Origin: Nocardia spumae
Lineage (GTDB): Bacteria > Actinomycetota > Actinomycetes > Mycobacteriales > Mycobacteriaceae
Reading direction: 5' to 3'
DNA: 64,000 nucleotides
Assembly: GCF_020733635.1 (NCBI RefSeq)
Contig: NZ_JAJFZL010000001.1
Span: 62,001 to 126,000 of the forward strand
Of this stretch, positions 8,649 through 17,842 are shown piece by piece. Position numbers and translations under genes: made by a program. How positions within the stretch are numbered: position 1 is the stretch's first letter; the number at the start of each line of letters is the position of its first letter. The notes under the pieces are model-generated. The model had not been told where the DNA came from and ran no database searches. It saw nothing but the letters and a program-made list of their open reading frames with translations.

Positions 8649-10576
8649 TTGTCCTCACTCGCGTTGATTCCGAAGGCGTTCTCCCAGGCCGCGGTACTGG
8701 TCAACCGGGAATGTGCGGCACGGTACCGCTCCCGGAGTTCCGGGAACCGGGCGGCCAACTCCCGACGCAGGCGCATCGCCTCGGCGAACAGCTCCCGGGC
8801 TTGGCGCGGATCACGCTTGCGGTACACCACACCACGCCCGTCGGCTGTCGTCACGGTAACTCCGTCGACCTGCGAGAGCAGGAACCAACGCGCGTCAAGG
8901 GTGGGAACGTTCAACTGCGGCCGATCGTGGTGCTCGGACTTGGCTCCGCGCAGATTGTGCAGCACGCCCTTGCCGAGCCGGACGATCTTGGCCAGCGGGT
9001 TCGACGGCTCACCGACCGCACCCACATCGGCGCCGCTGGGCAGCGGCAGTTCGGTGGAGGATCCGACGATCACCGCATCGGGATATTCCTTGCGCATCGC
9101 CGCGACCTGACCGAGCGCCGTCGGCAGCAGTTCGAACAGTTTGTCCGGACCGGCGAGGAAATCGCGAATGGCCTGATTCTGAATCGCTACCGTCGAATAC
9201 TCGAGGCACAGTAGATGTTTCAGCGTCGCCTTGACGGTGTTGACGATCATCGGGCGGCCGTCGTTACCGAGGTGCAGAGCCGCGACCACCAGGCGATTAC
9301 GCAGGTGGAAGTAGGCCTGCCAGTCGATGGCGTCGTCCTTGTCGCTCCACGCCATATGCCAGACCGCGGCACCCGGCAGGGTGACGGTCGGATATCCCGC
9401 GGCGCGAGCGCGCAGTCCGTATTCGACGTCGTCCCATTTCAGGAACAGCGGCAGCGGCTGGCCGATCTCCTCGGCCACCACACGGGGGATGACACAGGTC
9501 CACCAGCCGTTGAAATCGACATCGATACGGCGGTGCAGCAGTTTCGAATTGTCGCGGTCGCGCAGCGGATACTTGGAGAAGTCGTGGTCGTATTCGACGT
9601 TCGGCGCCGCGGTCCACATCCAGATGCCGCGATCGACGACCTCGCCCATCGTGTGCAGATGCGACCGTTCCTGCAGATTCAGCATCTGCCCGCCGACCAG
9701 TGTGGGGGTGCGGGAGAAGCGGGCGAAGGCGAGTGCGCGCAGAATGCAGTCCGGCTCGATCTCGATATCGTCGTCCATATAGACGATGTATTCCGCATCG
9801 GTGGTTTTCAGCGCCTCGTACATGACGCGGCTGTAACCGCCGGAACCACCGAGATTCGGCTGGTTGTGGATGGTCAGCCGATCACCGAGAACCGCTGCCG
9901 CTTCGGCGAATCCGGGCTCGTCGACGGCCTTGCGGTTGCCCTGATCGGGAATGATCACGGCCTCGAGCTTCTCCAGCACCAGCGGGTCGGAGCCGAGGGC
10001 CGCGAGGGTGTTCACACAGTCGGTGGGCCGGTTGAAGGTGGGCATACCGACCGCGATGCTGCCCTCACCGGGCGCCTCGATCGGCGCGTACCAACCGCCG
10101 CTGCGCAGTTCGACCGCGGTATCGGTGGTGATGTCGAACCAGATCCAGCCGCCGTCCTCGAACGGCGCGAGCTCCACCTCGAACTCGACGGTGGTGACGT
10201 CGGCGGGTGCGGTGGTGGCGAATTCGTTGCCCCGCACGTGAATTCGAGAACCGTCGGCCTTCGACCGATAGACGTCGACGCGGCCGTGCCCGGACAGCTC
10301 GAGGCGCAGGACCACCGAGGTCAGAATTGTCCAGCGCCGCCAGTAGCTGGCCGGCACCGCGTTGAAGTAGGTGCAGAACGACACCTCGGATTCGGCGCCG
10401 ATCGACAGCGAGGTTCGCGTCGGCGGATGTGCGCGCCGCGCGTTGGTCTCCGACTCCTCCAGATACAGCGTGCGCACATCCAACGGCTCACCCGGACGGG
10501 GCAGGATGATGCGCTGCAGTAGGGATTTCGCGCGAGTCTCGGTGGTCATGTCCTCGACGGTCAGTTGAGCGGTCAT
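8645..10576 (-). CDS. glfT2: Galactofuranosyltransferase GlfT2
   Basis: The bifunctional UDP-galactofuranosyltransferase that builds the galactan chain with alternating beta-1,5 and beta-1,6 linkages at the inner membrane face. Of its 643 residues, the first 160 or so form a beta-rich N-terminal domain. The GT-A domain follows, with the metal-binding YMDDDIEIEPD, then WWTCVIP, FLKWDDVEYGLRA and the acceptor-side His-rich block AAVWHMAWSDKDD. The start is ATG 10576, preceded by AGGAAG at good spacing. Length matches the M. tuberculosis enzyme. It lies 42 bases behind glf, which supplies its UDP-Galf donor, and is coupled to the PAP2 gene downstream. Confidence 0.96.
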   Translation of the reverse strand: MTAQLTVEDMTTETRAKSLLQRIILPRPGEPLDVRTLYLEESETNARRAHPPTRTSLSIGAESEVSFCTYFNAVPASYWRRWTILTSVVLRLELSGHGRVDVYRSKADGSRIHVRGNEFATTAPADVTTVEFEVELAPFEDGGWIWFDITTDTAVELRSGGWYAPIEAPGEGSIAVGMPTFNRPTDCVNTLAALGSDPLVLEKLEAVIIPDQGNRKAVDEPGFAEAAAVLGDRLTIHNQPNLGGSGGYSRVMYEALKTTDAEYIVYMDDDIEIEPDCILRALAFARFSRTPTLVGGQMLNLQERSHLHTMGEVVDRGIWMWTAAPNVEYDHDFSKYPLRDRDNSKLLHRRIDVDFNGWWTCVIPRVVAEEIGQPLPLFLKWDDVEYGLRARAAGYPTVTLPGAAVWHMAWSDKDDAIDWQAYFHLRNRLVVAALHLGNDGRPMIVNTVKATLKHLLCLEYSTVAIQNQAIRDFLAGPDKLFELLPTALGQVAAMRKEYPDAVIVGSSTELPLPSGADVGAVGEPSNPLAKIVRLGKGVLHNLRGAKSEHHDRPQLNVPTLDARWFLLSQVDGVTVTTADGRGVVYRKRDPRQARELFAEAMRLRRELAARFPELRERYRAAHSRLTSTAAWENAFGINASEDK

Positions 10577-10618
10577 TTCACTTCCTGCATCCGCAGTACG
10601 GGCTGGGGGCGCATGAGA

Positions 10619-12013
<1,395 letters not shown>

Positions 12014-12331
12014 ATGCGATTGTCCCGCGCGCTCTCCCCGGCTCTGGCCGCGCTCGCCCTGTCCGGCGCTCTCGGCGCGGGGCTGCTCTCCCCCGCGGGC
12101 GTCCACGCCGATCCGCCGGAGGTGAGCGTGCAGAACGCGCTCGACCTGACCACGCTCGCACTGGATGTGACCAGCCTGCTGCTCGCGGCGGCCAACGGCA
12201 TCGGCAGTCCGGCCGGAATATCGTCGGCCGTACTCACACCGCTCGGTATCGCGCAAACCCTCGCATTCGCGCCCGCCACCTTCGGCGCGCCGATGCTGCG
12301 TGGCGTGCTGCGGTCGATGTGCACGGCCTGA
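12014..12331 (+). CDS. Small secreted protein of unknown function
   Basis: A 105-residue protein with a clear signal peptide: MRLSRALSPALAALALSGALG and a likely cleavage after GVHA (residue 32). The mature part of about 73 residues is rich in Leu, Ala and Thr (LDLTTLALDVTSLLLAAANG), with one Cys near the C-terminus. It occupies the slot, divergent from glf, where mycobacteria carry the exported repetitive protein gene (erp/pirG), but I see no PGLTS repeats and do not call it Erp. No known domain was recognised. Confidence 0.7.
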   Translation: MRLSRALSPALAALALSGALGAGLLSPAGVHADPPEVSVQNALDLTTLALDVTSLLLAAANGIGSPAGISSAVLTPLGIAQTLAFAPATFGAPMLRGVLRSMCTA

Positions 12332-12355
12332 AATACCGAGCGGCCCGACCGCGGC

Positions 12356-12856
12356 TCAGTAGTACGGGTAGGCCGACCGGTGGTTCGCGGCGGTCCGCGT
12401 GTTGATCCAGCGACCGGTCGAACTCATCGACGCGCAGACCAGGATGGGGAGTTCGATGGCGAAGAGAATTCCGAGCATGACCGCGAACGGCGCCACGTCG
12501 TCCTCCCCGATCCCGCCGACGATCGTCGCGATGACAGCGATCGCCGGAACCACCAGCAGGACCAGAGCGGTCAGGAGGATCACGATGACGCGCCCGGCCA
12601 TTCGCCGGCACAACAGCAGAATCGCACCGGCGAGAAACAGCGCCGACAACGATCCGAACAGGACCAGCGCGATCATGTCCGCGGCGGTATCGGATCCGCC
12701 CTGCCGGTCGTGGCGTGTCGACACCGCCCCACCGATCGAGAACACGGTCAACCCGATACCTTGCAACAGAGCGAGCACCCCGGCCGTGATCGCGGTGCCG
12801 CCACCGGGTTTCGGCGCCACCGGAACGTATCCGGGCTGTGAGTACGGATAAGCCAT
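12356..12856 (-). CDS. Small membrane protein with Tyr/Pro N-terminus, unknown function
   Basis: A 166-residue protein. The cytoplasmic-type N-terminus MAYPYSQPGYVPVAPKPGGG is followed by four probable membrane spans and a C-terminus ending SAYPYY. ATG at 12856 is chosen because the paralogue upstream starts MSYPYGQ; the open frame to 13672 runs antisense-like through that gene and is not real. It starts 8 bases after the stop of the upstream paralogue, so the two form an operon. Both share the Pro/Tyr head and the GGG(T/A)AITAG(V/I)LALL first helix. No catalytic motif is seen. Confidence 0.75.
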   Translation of the reverse strand: MAYPYSQPGYVPVAPKPGGGTAITAGVLALLQGIGLTVFSIGGAVSTRHDRQGGSDTAADMIALVLFGSLSALFLAGAILLLCRRMAGRVIVILLTALVLLVVPAIAVIATIVGGIGEDDVAPFAVMLGILFAIELPILVCASMSSTGRWINTRTAANHRSAYPYY

Positions 12857-12864
12857 CGCCGGCC

Positions 12865-13494
12865 TCAGTACGGGTAGGGCGGCTGGCCGTAGTAGGCGGC
12901 CGGCGGATAGGACGGCATACCCACGCCGCACCAGCGCTTCGCCGAGCTGGACAGGGTCAGGCTCAACATCAGCACCGCGATCAGCAGGCCGATGAACCCA
13001 CCGATCGAGGCCGCGGGCACGCCGTTGGCGAAGGACACCACGATGCCGGCGGCGCCGCCCAGCAATCCGATCGACGAGAGCACGACCAGCAGCACCCGGC
13101 CCGCGTTCTTGTGGTTCATCAGCATGATGCCGCCGATCGCCCACAGCAGTGCGACGAGGCCGTCGACCCCGGCCCAGACGTAGAAGATGTTGCCCGCGCC
13201 GCTGGAACCGCTCGAACTGTAGGAGCTGCTGTACGAACTGTAGGAGTGGTGCACCTCGTTCAAACTGGCTGCCGCGCTGAGCAATCCGATGATGCCCAGC
13301 GCCGCCAGCAGGGCCAGCAACAGTGCGAGGATGCCGGCAGTGATGGCCGCACCGCCGCTCGGTCGCGGCTCCTGGTAGGCGTAGGGCGCGTACCCCGGCT
13401 GCGGATAGCCGGCCGGTGGATACCCCGGCGGCGGATAGCCCGCCGGTGGGTAGCCGTACCCCTGGTAGTCGGGCTGACCATATGGGTAGCTCAT
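12865..13494 (-). CDS. Membrane protein with PGY-rich N-terminus, unknown function
   Basis: A 209-residue protein. The N-terminal 45 residues are repeats of the GYPPAGYPPPGYPPAGYPQPGY kind, followed by four probable membrane spans. A Ser/Tyr-rich extracytoplasmic loop (HSYSSYSSSYSSSGSS) lies between the first two. The C-terminus again ends in a Tyr/Pro tail (PPAAYYGQPPYPY). The ribosome site GAGGGGGG precedes the ATG. Such proline-tyrosine tails occur in actinobacterial DUF-type membrane proteins; I cannot name a function. It is first gene of a two-gene operon with its paralogue. Confidence 0.78.
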   Translation of the reverse strand: MSYPYGQPDYQGYGYPPAGYPPPGYPPAGYPQPGYAPYAYQEPRPSGGAAITAGILALLLALLAALGIIGLLSAAASLNEVHHSYSSYSSSYSSSGSSGAGNIFYVWAGVDGLVALLWAIGGIMLMNHKNAGRVLLVVLSSIGLLGGAAGIVVSFANGVPAASIGGFIGLLIAVLMLSLTLSSSAKRWCGVGMPSYPPAAYYGQPPYPY

Positions 13495-13700
13495 CGGCGT
13501 TGTCCCCCCTCGCGGCTCGGGATTCGGATCGAAGCGGTCCGGCGGCAGCCGACCTCCCCCTGCTGTCGGGCAGGGACTCTACCGCCTGCGGGCGACACCG
13601 GTACGGGGTGAACCACCCGGTGCGGGAACCGATCCGCGGAACCGCTCCCCCCCTCCGCGCCATCGTGATCACCCGAGTCCCGAGAGGTGGACCACGCGCT

Positions 13701-14342
13701 TCAGTACCCGACCGTGAAGCGCTGACGGCGGTGGCGCGGTCGTTCCGCCTCGTCGAGCAGCGCGACGGCGAGATCCTCCATCGAGATCCGGGAATCGCCC
13801 GCGTCGTCGGTGATCAGTTCGTCGGCGCCGACTCGATAGACCCCCCGGCGCACACCGGGTTCGAGGAGTGCGGGCGGGCTCAGATACGACCAGTCGACAT
13901 CCGTTGCCGTGGCGGCGAATATCTCGCGCTGCTCCCGGCAGGCCAGGGCGATCGGCCGCCAGTCCGGCGGAAAATCGGGCGACTCCATGACGCGCGAGCC
14001 TCCGGATCCGGGCACGATCAGATCACCGGCCCCGCCCACCACCAGCAGGCGGACACCCGATCCGTGGAGTCCGTCCAACAGCGCCTGCGCCACGGCGGCC
14101 AATTCGTATTCGCGGCCCGGACGCGGCCTGGTGGCGCTGACGACCAGATCGCTGCCGATACTCGCGGCCGCGACCTGTTCCGGATCGGCCGCGTCGGCGG
14201 CGCGCACCCGCACCCCCGCCGGAACGGTCCGCAGCCCCTCGACACCGCGACCGACGGCGGTGACCTCGTGACCGCGCGCCGCGGCCTCGCTCACGATCCG
14301 TGTTCCGGCGGTCCCGGCCGCCCCGAATACAGTGATACGCAC
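13701..14342 (-). CDS. NAD(P)-binding oxidoreductase (NmrA/SDR-a type)
   Basis: A 213-residue Rossmann-fold protein. The N-terminus MRITVFGAAGTAGTRIV carries the GxxGxxG dinucleotide motif, and LLVVGGAGDLIVP follows after the second half of the fold. Proteins of this kind reduce quinones or act as NAD(P)H sensors; the substrate is unknown. It starts with GTG at 14342, six bases after the stop of the EamA transporter gene, so the two are cotranscribed and probably both controlled by the divergent MarR repressor. Confidence 0.82.
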   Translation of the reverse strand: MRITVFGAAGTAGTRIVSEAAARGHEVTAVGRGVEGLRTVPAGVRVRAADAADPEQVAAASIGSDLVVSATRPRPGREYELAAVAQALLDGLHGSGVRLLVVGGAGDLIVPGSGGSRVMESPDFPPDWRPIALACREQREIFAATATDVDWSYLSPPALLEPGVRRGVYRVGADELITDDAGDSRISMEDLAVALLDEAERPRHRRQRFTVGY

Positions 14343-14348
14343 GACTGT

Positions 14349-15341
14349 TCATCTCCTGTGCTGTGCCGGAACGCAAGCGTCCCGGGAGTCGGTTTCTTCG
14401 GATTCTTCGGATTCTTCGGATTCCGGCGAGACCGGCACCGGCGGCGCCGATTCCGCGGGTTGTGGTGCGCGGCTGCCGATCTGGCCCAGCAGGGTGCCGC
14501 CGAGGGCGATCACGATCCCGAGCAGTTGGAGGGCGGTCAGCGCCTGTCCGAGTGCCGCCCAGCCGATCACCGCCGCCGAGACCGGGCTGAGCAGCCCCAG
14601 GAAGGCGACCGAAGTGGCCGGTATCCGCGCCAGCCCGCGGAACCAGATCACGTAGGCCGCCGCCGTGCCGATCACACCGAGGTACAGGTATCCGCCTATC
14701 GCCGCGCCGTTCACCGCGGGTGGCGCCCCCTCGGTGAGCCACGCCAGCGGCAGCAGCACCAGCCCACCCGCGGTGAGCTGCCAGCTGGTGAACGCCAGCG
14801 GCCCGACTCCTTCGGGCCGGCCCCAGTGTCCGGTCAGCACCGTCCCCGCGGCCATCGATGCCGCGCCGCCCAGTCCGGCGAGCACACCGATCGGATCAAG
14901 GGCGGCGTCCGCGCGCAGCACCACCAGCGCCACCCCGGCGATTCCGATGATTCCGGCGAGCACCTTGCGGCCGCTCGGGGGTGTTCGCAGCAGGATTCCG
15001 GCGAATCCGAGAGCGAAAACCGGTGCGGCCGAACCCAGGACGGCCGCGACGCCACCGGGTAGCCGGTAGGCGGCCAGGAACAGCAGCGGGAAGAAGGCGC
15101 CGATATTCAGCACGCCGAGTAGCGCCGCCCGGCCGATCCAGCGCCCGCGCGGCAGTGTCCGGGTCACCGCGAGCAGCACCAGACCGGCCGGGAGTGCTCG
15201 CATCAGCGCGGTGAACATCGGGCGTTCCGGTGGCAGGAACTCCGTGGTGACCGCGTAGGTACTACCCCACACCAGCGGGGCGAGCCCAGTGATCGCGAGG
15301 ACGGCGGCACTCGATCCGCGTGCGGCGCCGGTGCGTGTCAT
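14349..15341 (-). CDS. EamA/DMT-family drug-metabolite exporter
   Basis: A 330-residue transporter with ten predicted hydrophobic segments and the two EamA repeats (first around LVWGSTYAVTTEFLPP, second after the GTVLTGHWGRPEG turn). The ATG at 15341 has AGGAG upstream. The C-terminal tail is charged and repetitive (SEESEESEE), encoded by a tandem 9-nt DNA repeat near 14395-14425. It is divergent from a MarR gene with a palindromic operator between them, the usual arrangement of a repressor-controlled exporter. The substrate is unknown. Confidence 0.85.
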   Translation of the reverse strand: MTRTGAARGSSAAVLAITGLAPLVWGSTYAVTTEFLPPERPMFTALMRALPAGLVLLAVTRTLPRGRWIGRAALLGVLNIGAFFPLLFLAAYRLPGGVAAVLGSAAPVFALGFAGILLRTPPSGRKVLAGIIGIAGVALVVLRADAALDPIGVLAGLGGAASMAAGTVLTGHWGRPEGVGPLAFTSWQLTAGGLVLLPLAWLTEGAPPAVNGAAIGGYLYLGVIGTAAAYVIWFRGLARIPATSVAFLGLLSPVSAAVIGWAALGQALTALQLLGIVIALGGTLLGQIGSRAPQPAESAPPVPVSPESEESEESEETDSRDACVPAQHRR

Positions 15342-15362
15342 GACGATATCTCCTCATTGATA

Positions 15363-15378
15363 ATCTCAACGTTGAGAT
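15363..15378. promoter_or_regulatory. Perfect 16-bp palindrome, probable MarR operator (site 1)
   Basis: ATCTCAACGTTGAGAT is a perfect dyad in the 108-bp gap between the divergent EamA and MarR genes, 21 bases before the EamA start. MarR dimers bind such dyads. A second, weaker copy lies 49 bp away. Confidence 0.75.
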
Positions 15379-15411
15379 AATGAAGCCTCACGAGATACCT
15401 TCATGTCAAGT

Positions 15412-15427
15412 ATCTGAACATTAAGAT
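15412..15427. promoter_or_regulatory. Imperfect copy of the palindrome, probable MarR operator (site 2)
   Basis: ATCTGAACATTAAGAT keeps six of eight base pairs of the dyad seen at 15363-15378 and lies 22 bases before the MarR start. Centre-to-centre spacing of 49 bp is close to five helical turns, which would place two dimers on one face of the DNA and let them repress both directions. Confidence 0.55.
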
Positions 15428-15449
15428 TCTCACCGTCGAGAGGAGAACC

Positions 15450-15950
15450 ATGAGCGACGCCGTCGACCAGATCGTCGCCGACTGGGGACGGGTGCGGCCC
15501 GAGCTCGATGTCTGGCCCACCCATGTCATCGGCCGGATCAAGCGGATGGGCCGCCGCCTCGAGCACGAGATGAAGGAGTTCTTCGCCCGGCACGGCCTCG
15601 AGTACTGGGAATTCGATGTGTTGTCCACGCTGCGCCGCTCGGGCGGACCGGACGGACTCACCGCGGGCGACCTCATCAAGGCCACGATGGTGACCTCGGG
15701 CGCCATCACCAACCGCATCGACCGCATGGCGGCCAAGGATCTGGTCCGCCGTGTTCCGGATGCCAAGGACCGCCGCACGATTCGGGTCCAGCTGACCGAC
15801 CACGGCCGCGCGGTGATCGACGAGCTCATGCCCCAGCACGTCGACAACGAGACCCGGCTGCTGGCGGGAATGAGCCGGGCCGACCTCGATCAGCTCGGCG
15901 CGCTACTGCGCCGCCTGTCCGAATCTCTCGACGACACCACCCTGGGCTGA
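15450..15950 (+). CDS. MarR-family transcriptional regulator
   Basis: A 166-residue winged-helix repressor. The helix-turn-helix region runs through LTAGDLIKATMVTSGAITNRIDRM, followed by the wing DLVRRVPDAKDRRTIRVQLTDHG, a textbook MarR wing with the DxRxxxxxLT motif. A GAGAGGAG ribosome site precedes the ATG. It is divergent from the EamA exporter and reductase and probably represses them until a ligand binds; it may also repress itself through the two dyads upstream. Confidence 0.9.
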   Translation: MSDAVDQIVADWGRVRPELDVWPTHVIGRIKRMGRRLEHEMKEFFARHGLEYWEFDVLSTLRRSGGPDGLTAGDLIKATMVTSGAITNRIDRMAAKDLVRRVPDAKDRRTIRVQLTDHGRAVIDELMPQHVDNETRLLAGMSRADLDQLGALLRRLSESLDDTTLG

Positions 15951-15964
15951 GGCACCGCTGCCGG

Positions 15965-17548
15965 CTATTCGGGTACCTGCGGTGCGGCCCCGGCGTCCGG
16001 CGCGGTGTGGTCGGGCGGCACGGCGATATTCGCCGCGGCCGGATCCGACGAGGCCGGAGACGACGCGGACCGACCGTCGACCTGGGCGGCCGAGCCGGGC
16101 CGACCCGGTGCGGTGCGCACCGAGGGCGGTGGCGTCGGGGTCGCCGCCGTGCCGGGGCTGTGCGTTCCGCCCGGCGCGGCCTGTGCCGCCGCGTCCACCC
16201 CCGCGCTCTGCGCCGCGTCCGGGGCCAGCTGCAGCAGCCGCGCGAAGTCCACGATCTGAGCACCGAGGGTGGGCGTCGCGATGATCACGCCGCCCCGGTA
16301 CAGCCGGAAGGTTCCACCTCGACCGGGCAGCAGTGACTCCGGACCGATCGCGGCCCCCAGAGGCCCTGCCGCCCCGCCACTTTCGGCGTACTTCGCATCG
16401 ATGGCCGTATTGCCGCGAACGGCCTGTTCGGGACCGGCCGGACCGGGCACTTCCGGTGCCGCGGGCATCGGACCCGGACCACCGGGCGCCGATTCGAGTT
16501 CGGCGGGTGTCGGCCCCAGCTCGAGGTCGCCGATATCGATGGGGCGGCCACCGCCCGGCGCGGCGGAATATTCGGTCCGCAGCAGACGGCCGTCGCGCAG
16601 CAGGACCTGGCCCGCGGTCGAATGGACGGCGTCGGCCGCGCGGGGATCCTCCTTGTCGGTGCCCGGATACATCTGGCAGTCGGTGGTGTCGCAGGTCTGC
16701 GCGTACGGGTAGCGATGTTCGGCCAGGGCGTACGAGCGGGCGGCGATCGCCTGCGCCCGAAGCGCTTCGGCACCGCCCTTATCGGCCCAGTTGGCCTGCA
16801 TCTCGGCCGGGACGACGCCGAGCAGGTAGTCCTCGACGTCGAGTTGGTTCACCGTGACGGGTGCGCCGTTGTCCTGCGCGACGCCCAGTGCCCCACGGAA
16901 GCCCGAGCCGTCGCACACCCTCAGATGTTCGGCGGCGGGCCGGTCCGGGCCGGGGTCGGCCGGATAGGCCCACGGATCGTCGGTCGATCCCTGCCACAGC
17001 ACATCACCGTCGCAGCCGATCGTGACCACCACATTCGCGCCGCCGTCCGGAGTCGGCGTCAGGTGTGCGGCCTGCCCCGCCACGACACGCCGGCCGGCCA
17101 CGGTCAGCCCGGAATCGGAGGTCACATCCAGGGTCTCGTTGTCATAGACGGTGAGCCGGACCCGCACCGTGGTCGGCCCGATGTTCCCGAGCTGGGCGCC
17201 GGGGTAGTAGTGCGCCAGGATGCCGTCGGCGGTGGCGCCCGAGGCCGCCTGATCGAAGGCGCCGTCCTGACTCATTCCGCGACCGTGCCCGGGTCCCGCA
17301 ATCGCCTGGTAGGAGGCATTTCTGAGCCCGGATCCGCCGGATACCGACAGGGCGAAGGCGATCACCGTACCGCCGGTCACCGGGAGCACGACCAATCCGA
17401 TCAGCGCGCCGCGACGAATCCGTCGACGATGCAGCAGCCCGCCTCGGCGCCGCCGGAACCGGTTCCCGAACCCGCCGGATTCCGGCCCGGCCGAGGGTCC
17501 GGTGTCGCCGTGATTCTGTTGCCGCGCTGCGGTTTCGGTGCGGGTCAT
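15965..17548 (-). CDS. SpoIID/LytB domain protein, membrane-anchored
   Basis: A 527-residue protein with a cytoplasmic Arg-rich stretch (FRRRRGGLLHRRRIRRG), one membrane anchor (LIGLVVLPVTGGTVIAFAL) and a large outer domain. The SpoIID/LytB signature is clear: VEDYLLGVVPAEM, then GGAEALRAQAIAARSYAL and the paired Cys block CDTTDCQMYPG. SpoIID-type proteins are lytic transglycosylases acting on peptidoglycan. The C-terminal 130 residues are Pro/Ala/Thr-rich and probably disordered. ATG at 17548 has CAGGAGTGG seven bases upstream; the frame is open to 17665 without such a site. Its 3' end converges on the MarR gene with a 14-bp gap. It is divergent from a peptidoglycan-recognition amidase, so both neighbours are wall-active. 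Confidence 0.85.
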   Translation of the reverse strand: MTRTETAARQQNHGDTGPSAGPESGGFGNRFRRRRGGLLHRRRIRRGALIGLVVLPVTGGTVIAFALSVSGGSGLRNASYQAIAGPGHGRGMSQDGAFDQAASGATADGILAHYYPGAQLGNIGPTTVRVRLTVYDNETLDVTSDSGLTVAGRRVVAGQAAHLTPTPDGGANVVVTIGCDGDVLWQGSTDDPWAYPADPGPDRPAAEHLRVCDGSGFRGALGVAQDNGAPVTVNQLDVEDYLLGVVPAEMQANWADKGGAEALRAQAIAARSYALAEHRYPYAQTCDTTDCQMYPGTDKEDPRAADAVHSTAGQVLLRDGRLLRTEYSAAPGGGRPIDIGDLELGPTPAELESAPGGPGPMPAAPEVPGPAGPEQAVRGNTAIDAKYAESGGAAGPLGAAIGPESLLPGRGGTFRLYRGGVIIATPTLGAQIVDFARLLQLAPDAAQSAGVDAAAQAAPGGTHSPGTAATPTPPPSVRTAPGRPGSAAQVDGRSASSPASSDPAAANIAVPPDHTAPDAGAAPQVPE

Positions 17549-17842
17549 CGGCCACTCCTGTGGGTTTCGGGACGGCCGCACCGATCGGCCCGGCGGTGTG
17601 CCGGGCAGTGGTGACTCATCGTGCCTCCCCATGGGGTTCGGCGAGCGGTGGTTGATCGAGCGCACTCCCCGCTCGGCATGTCCTGACCTCGTGGCTATTG
17701 AGAAGTTACATTCGAGCTATCCTAGATCTAATCCTCAACCAAAGGTTTAGATATGTGGCATTTGGGACTAGTGTGATCAATGATCCGTCAGGAATCAACC
17801 CTCGCCCCGAGCTGACGGTCACTGGTTCTACCTGAATGGGAG
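17549..17842. promoter_or_regulatory. Divergent AT-richer intergenic region
   Basis: About 290 bases between SpoIID-like and PGRP genes, noticeably richer in A+T from 17690 to 17800 than surrounding DNA. It should hold promoters for both. A TTGAGA box at 17698 is followed by a TATCCT-like box, but the spacing is short, so I do not call a promoter with confidence. AACCAAAGGTTT near 17739 is a small dyad. Confidence 0.35.

Noticed and set aside
13416..15062. Plus-strand ORF of 548 codons opposite the reductase and EamA genes
   Set aside because: Crosses two real genes on the other strand and is Arg/Gln-rich without motifs.
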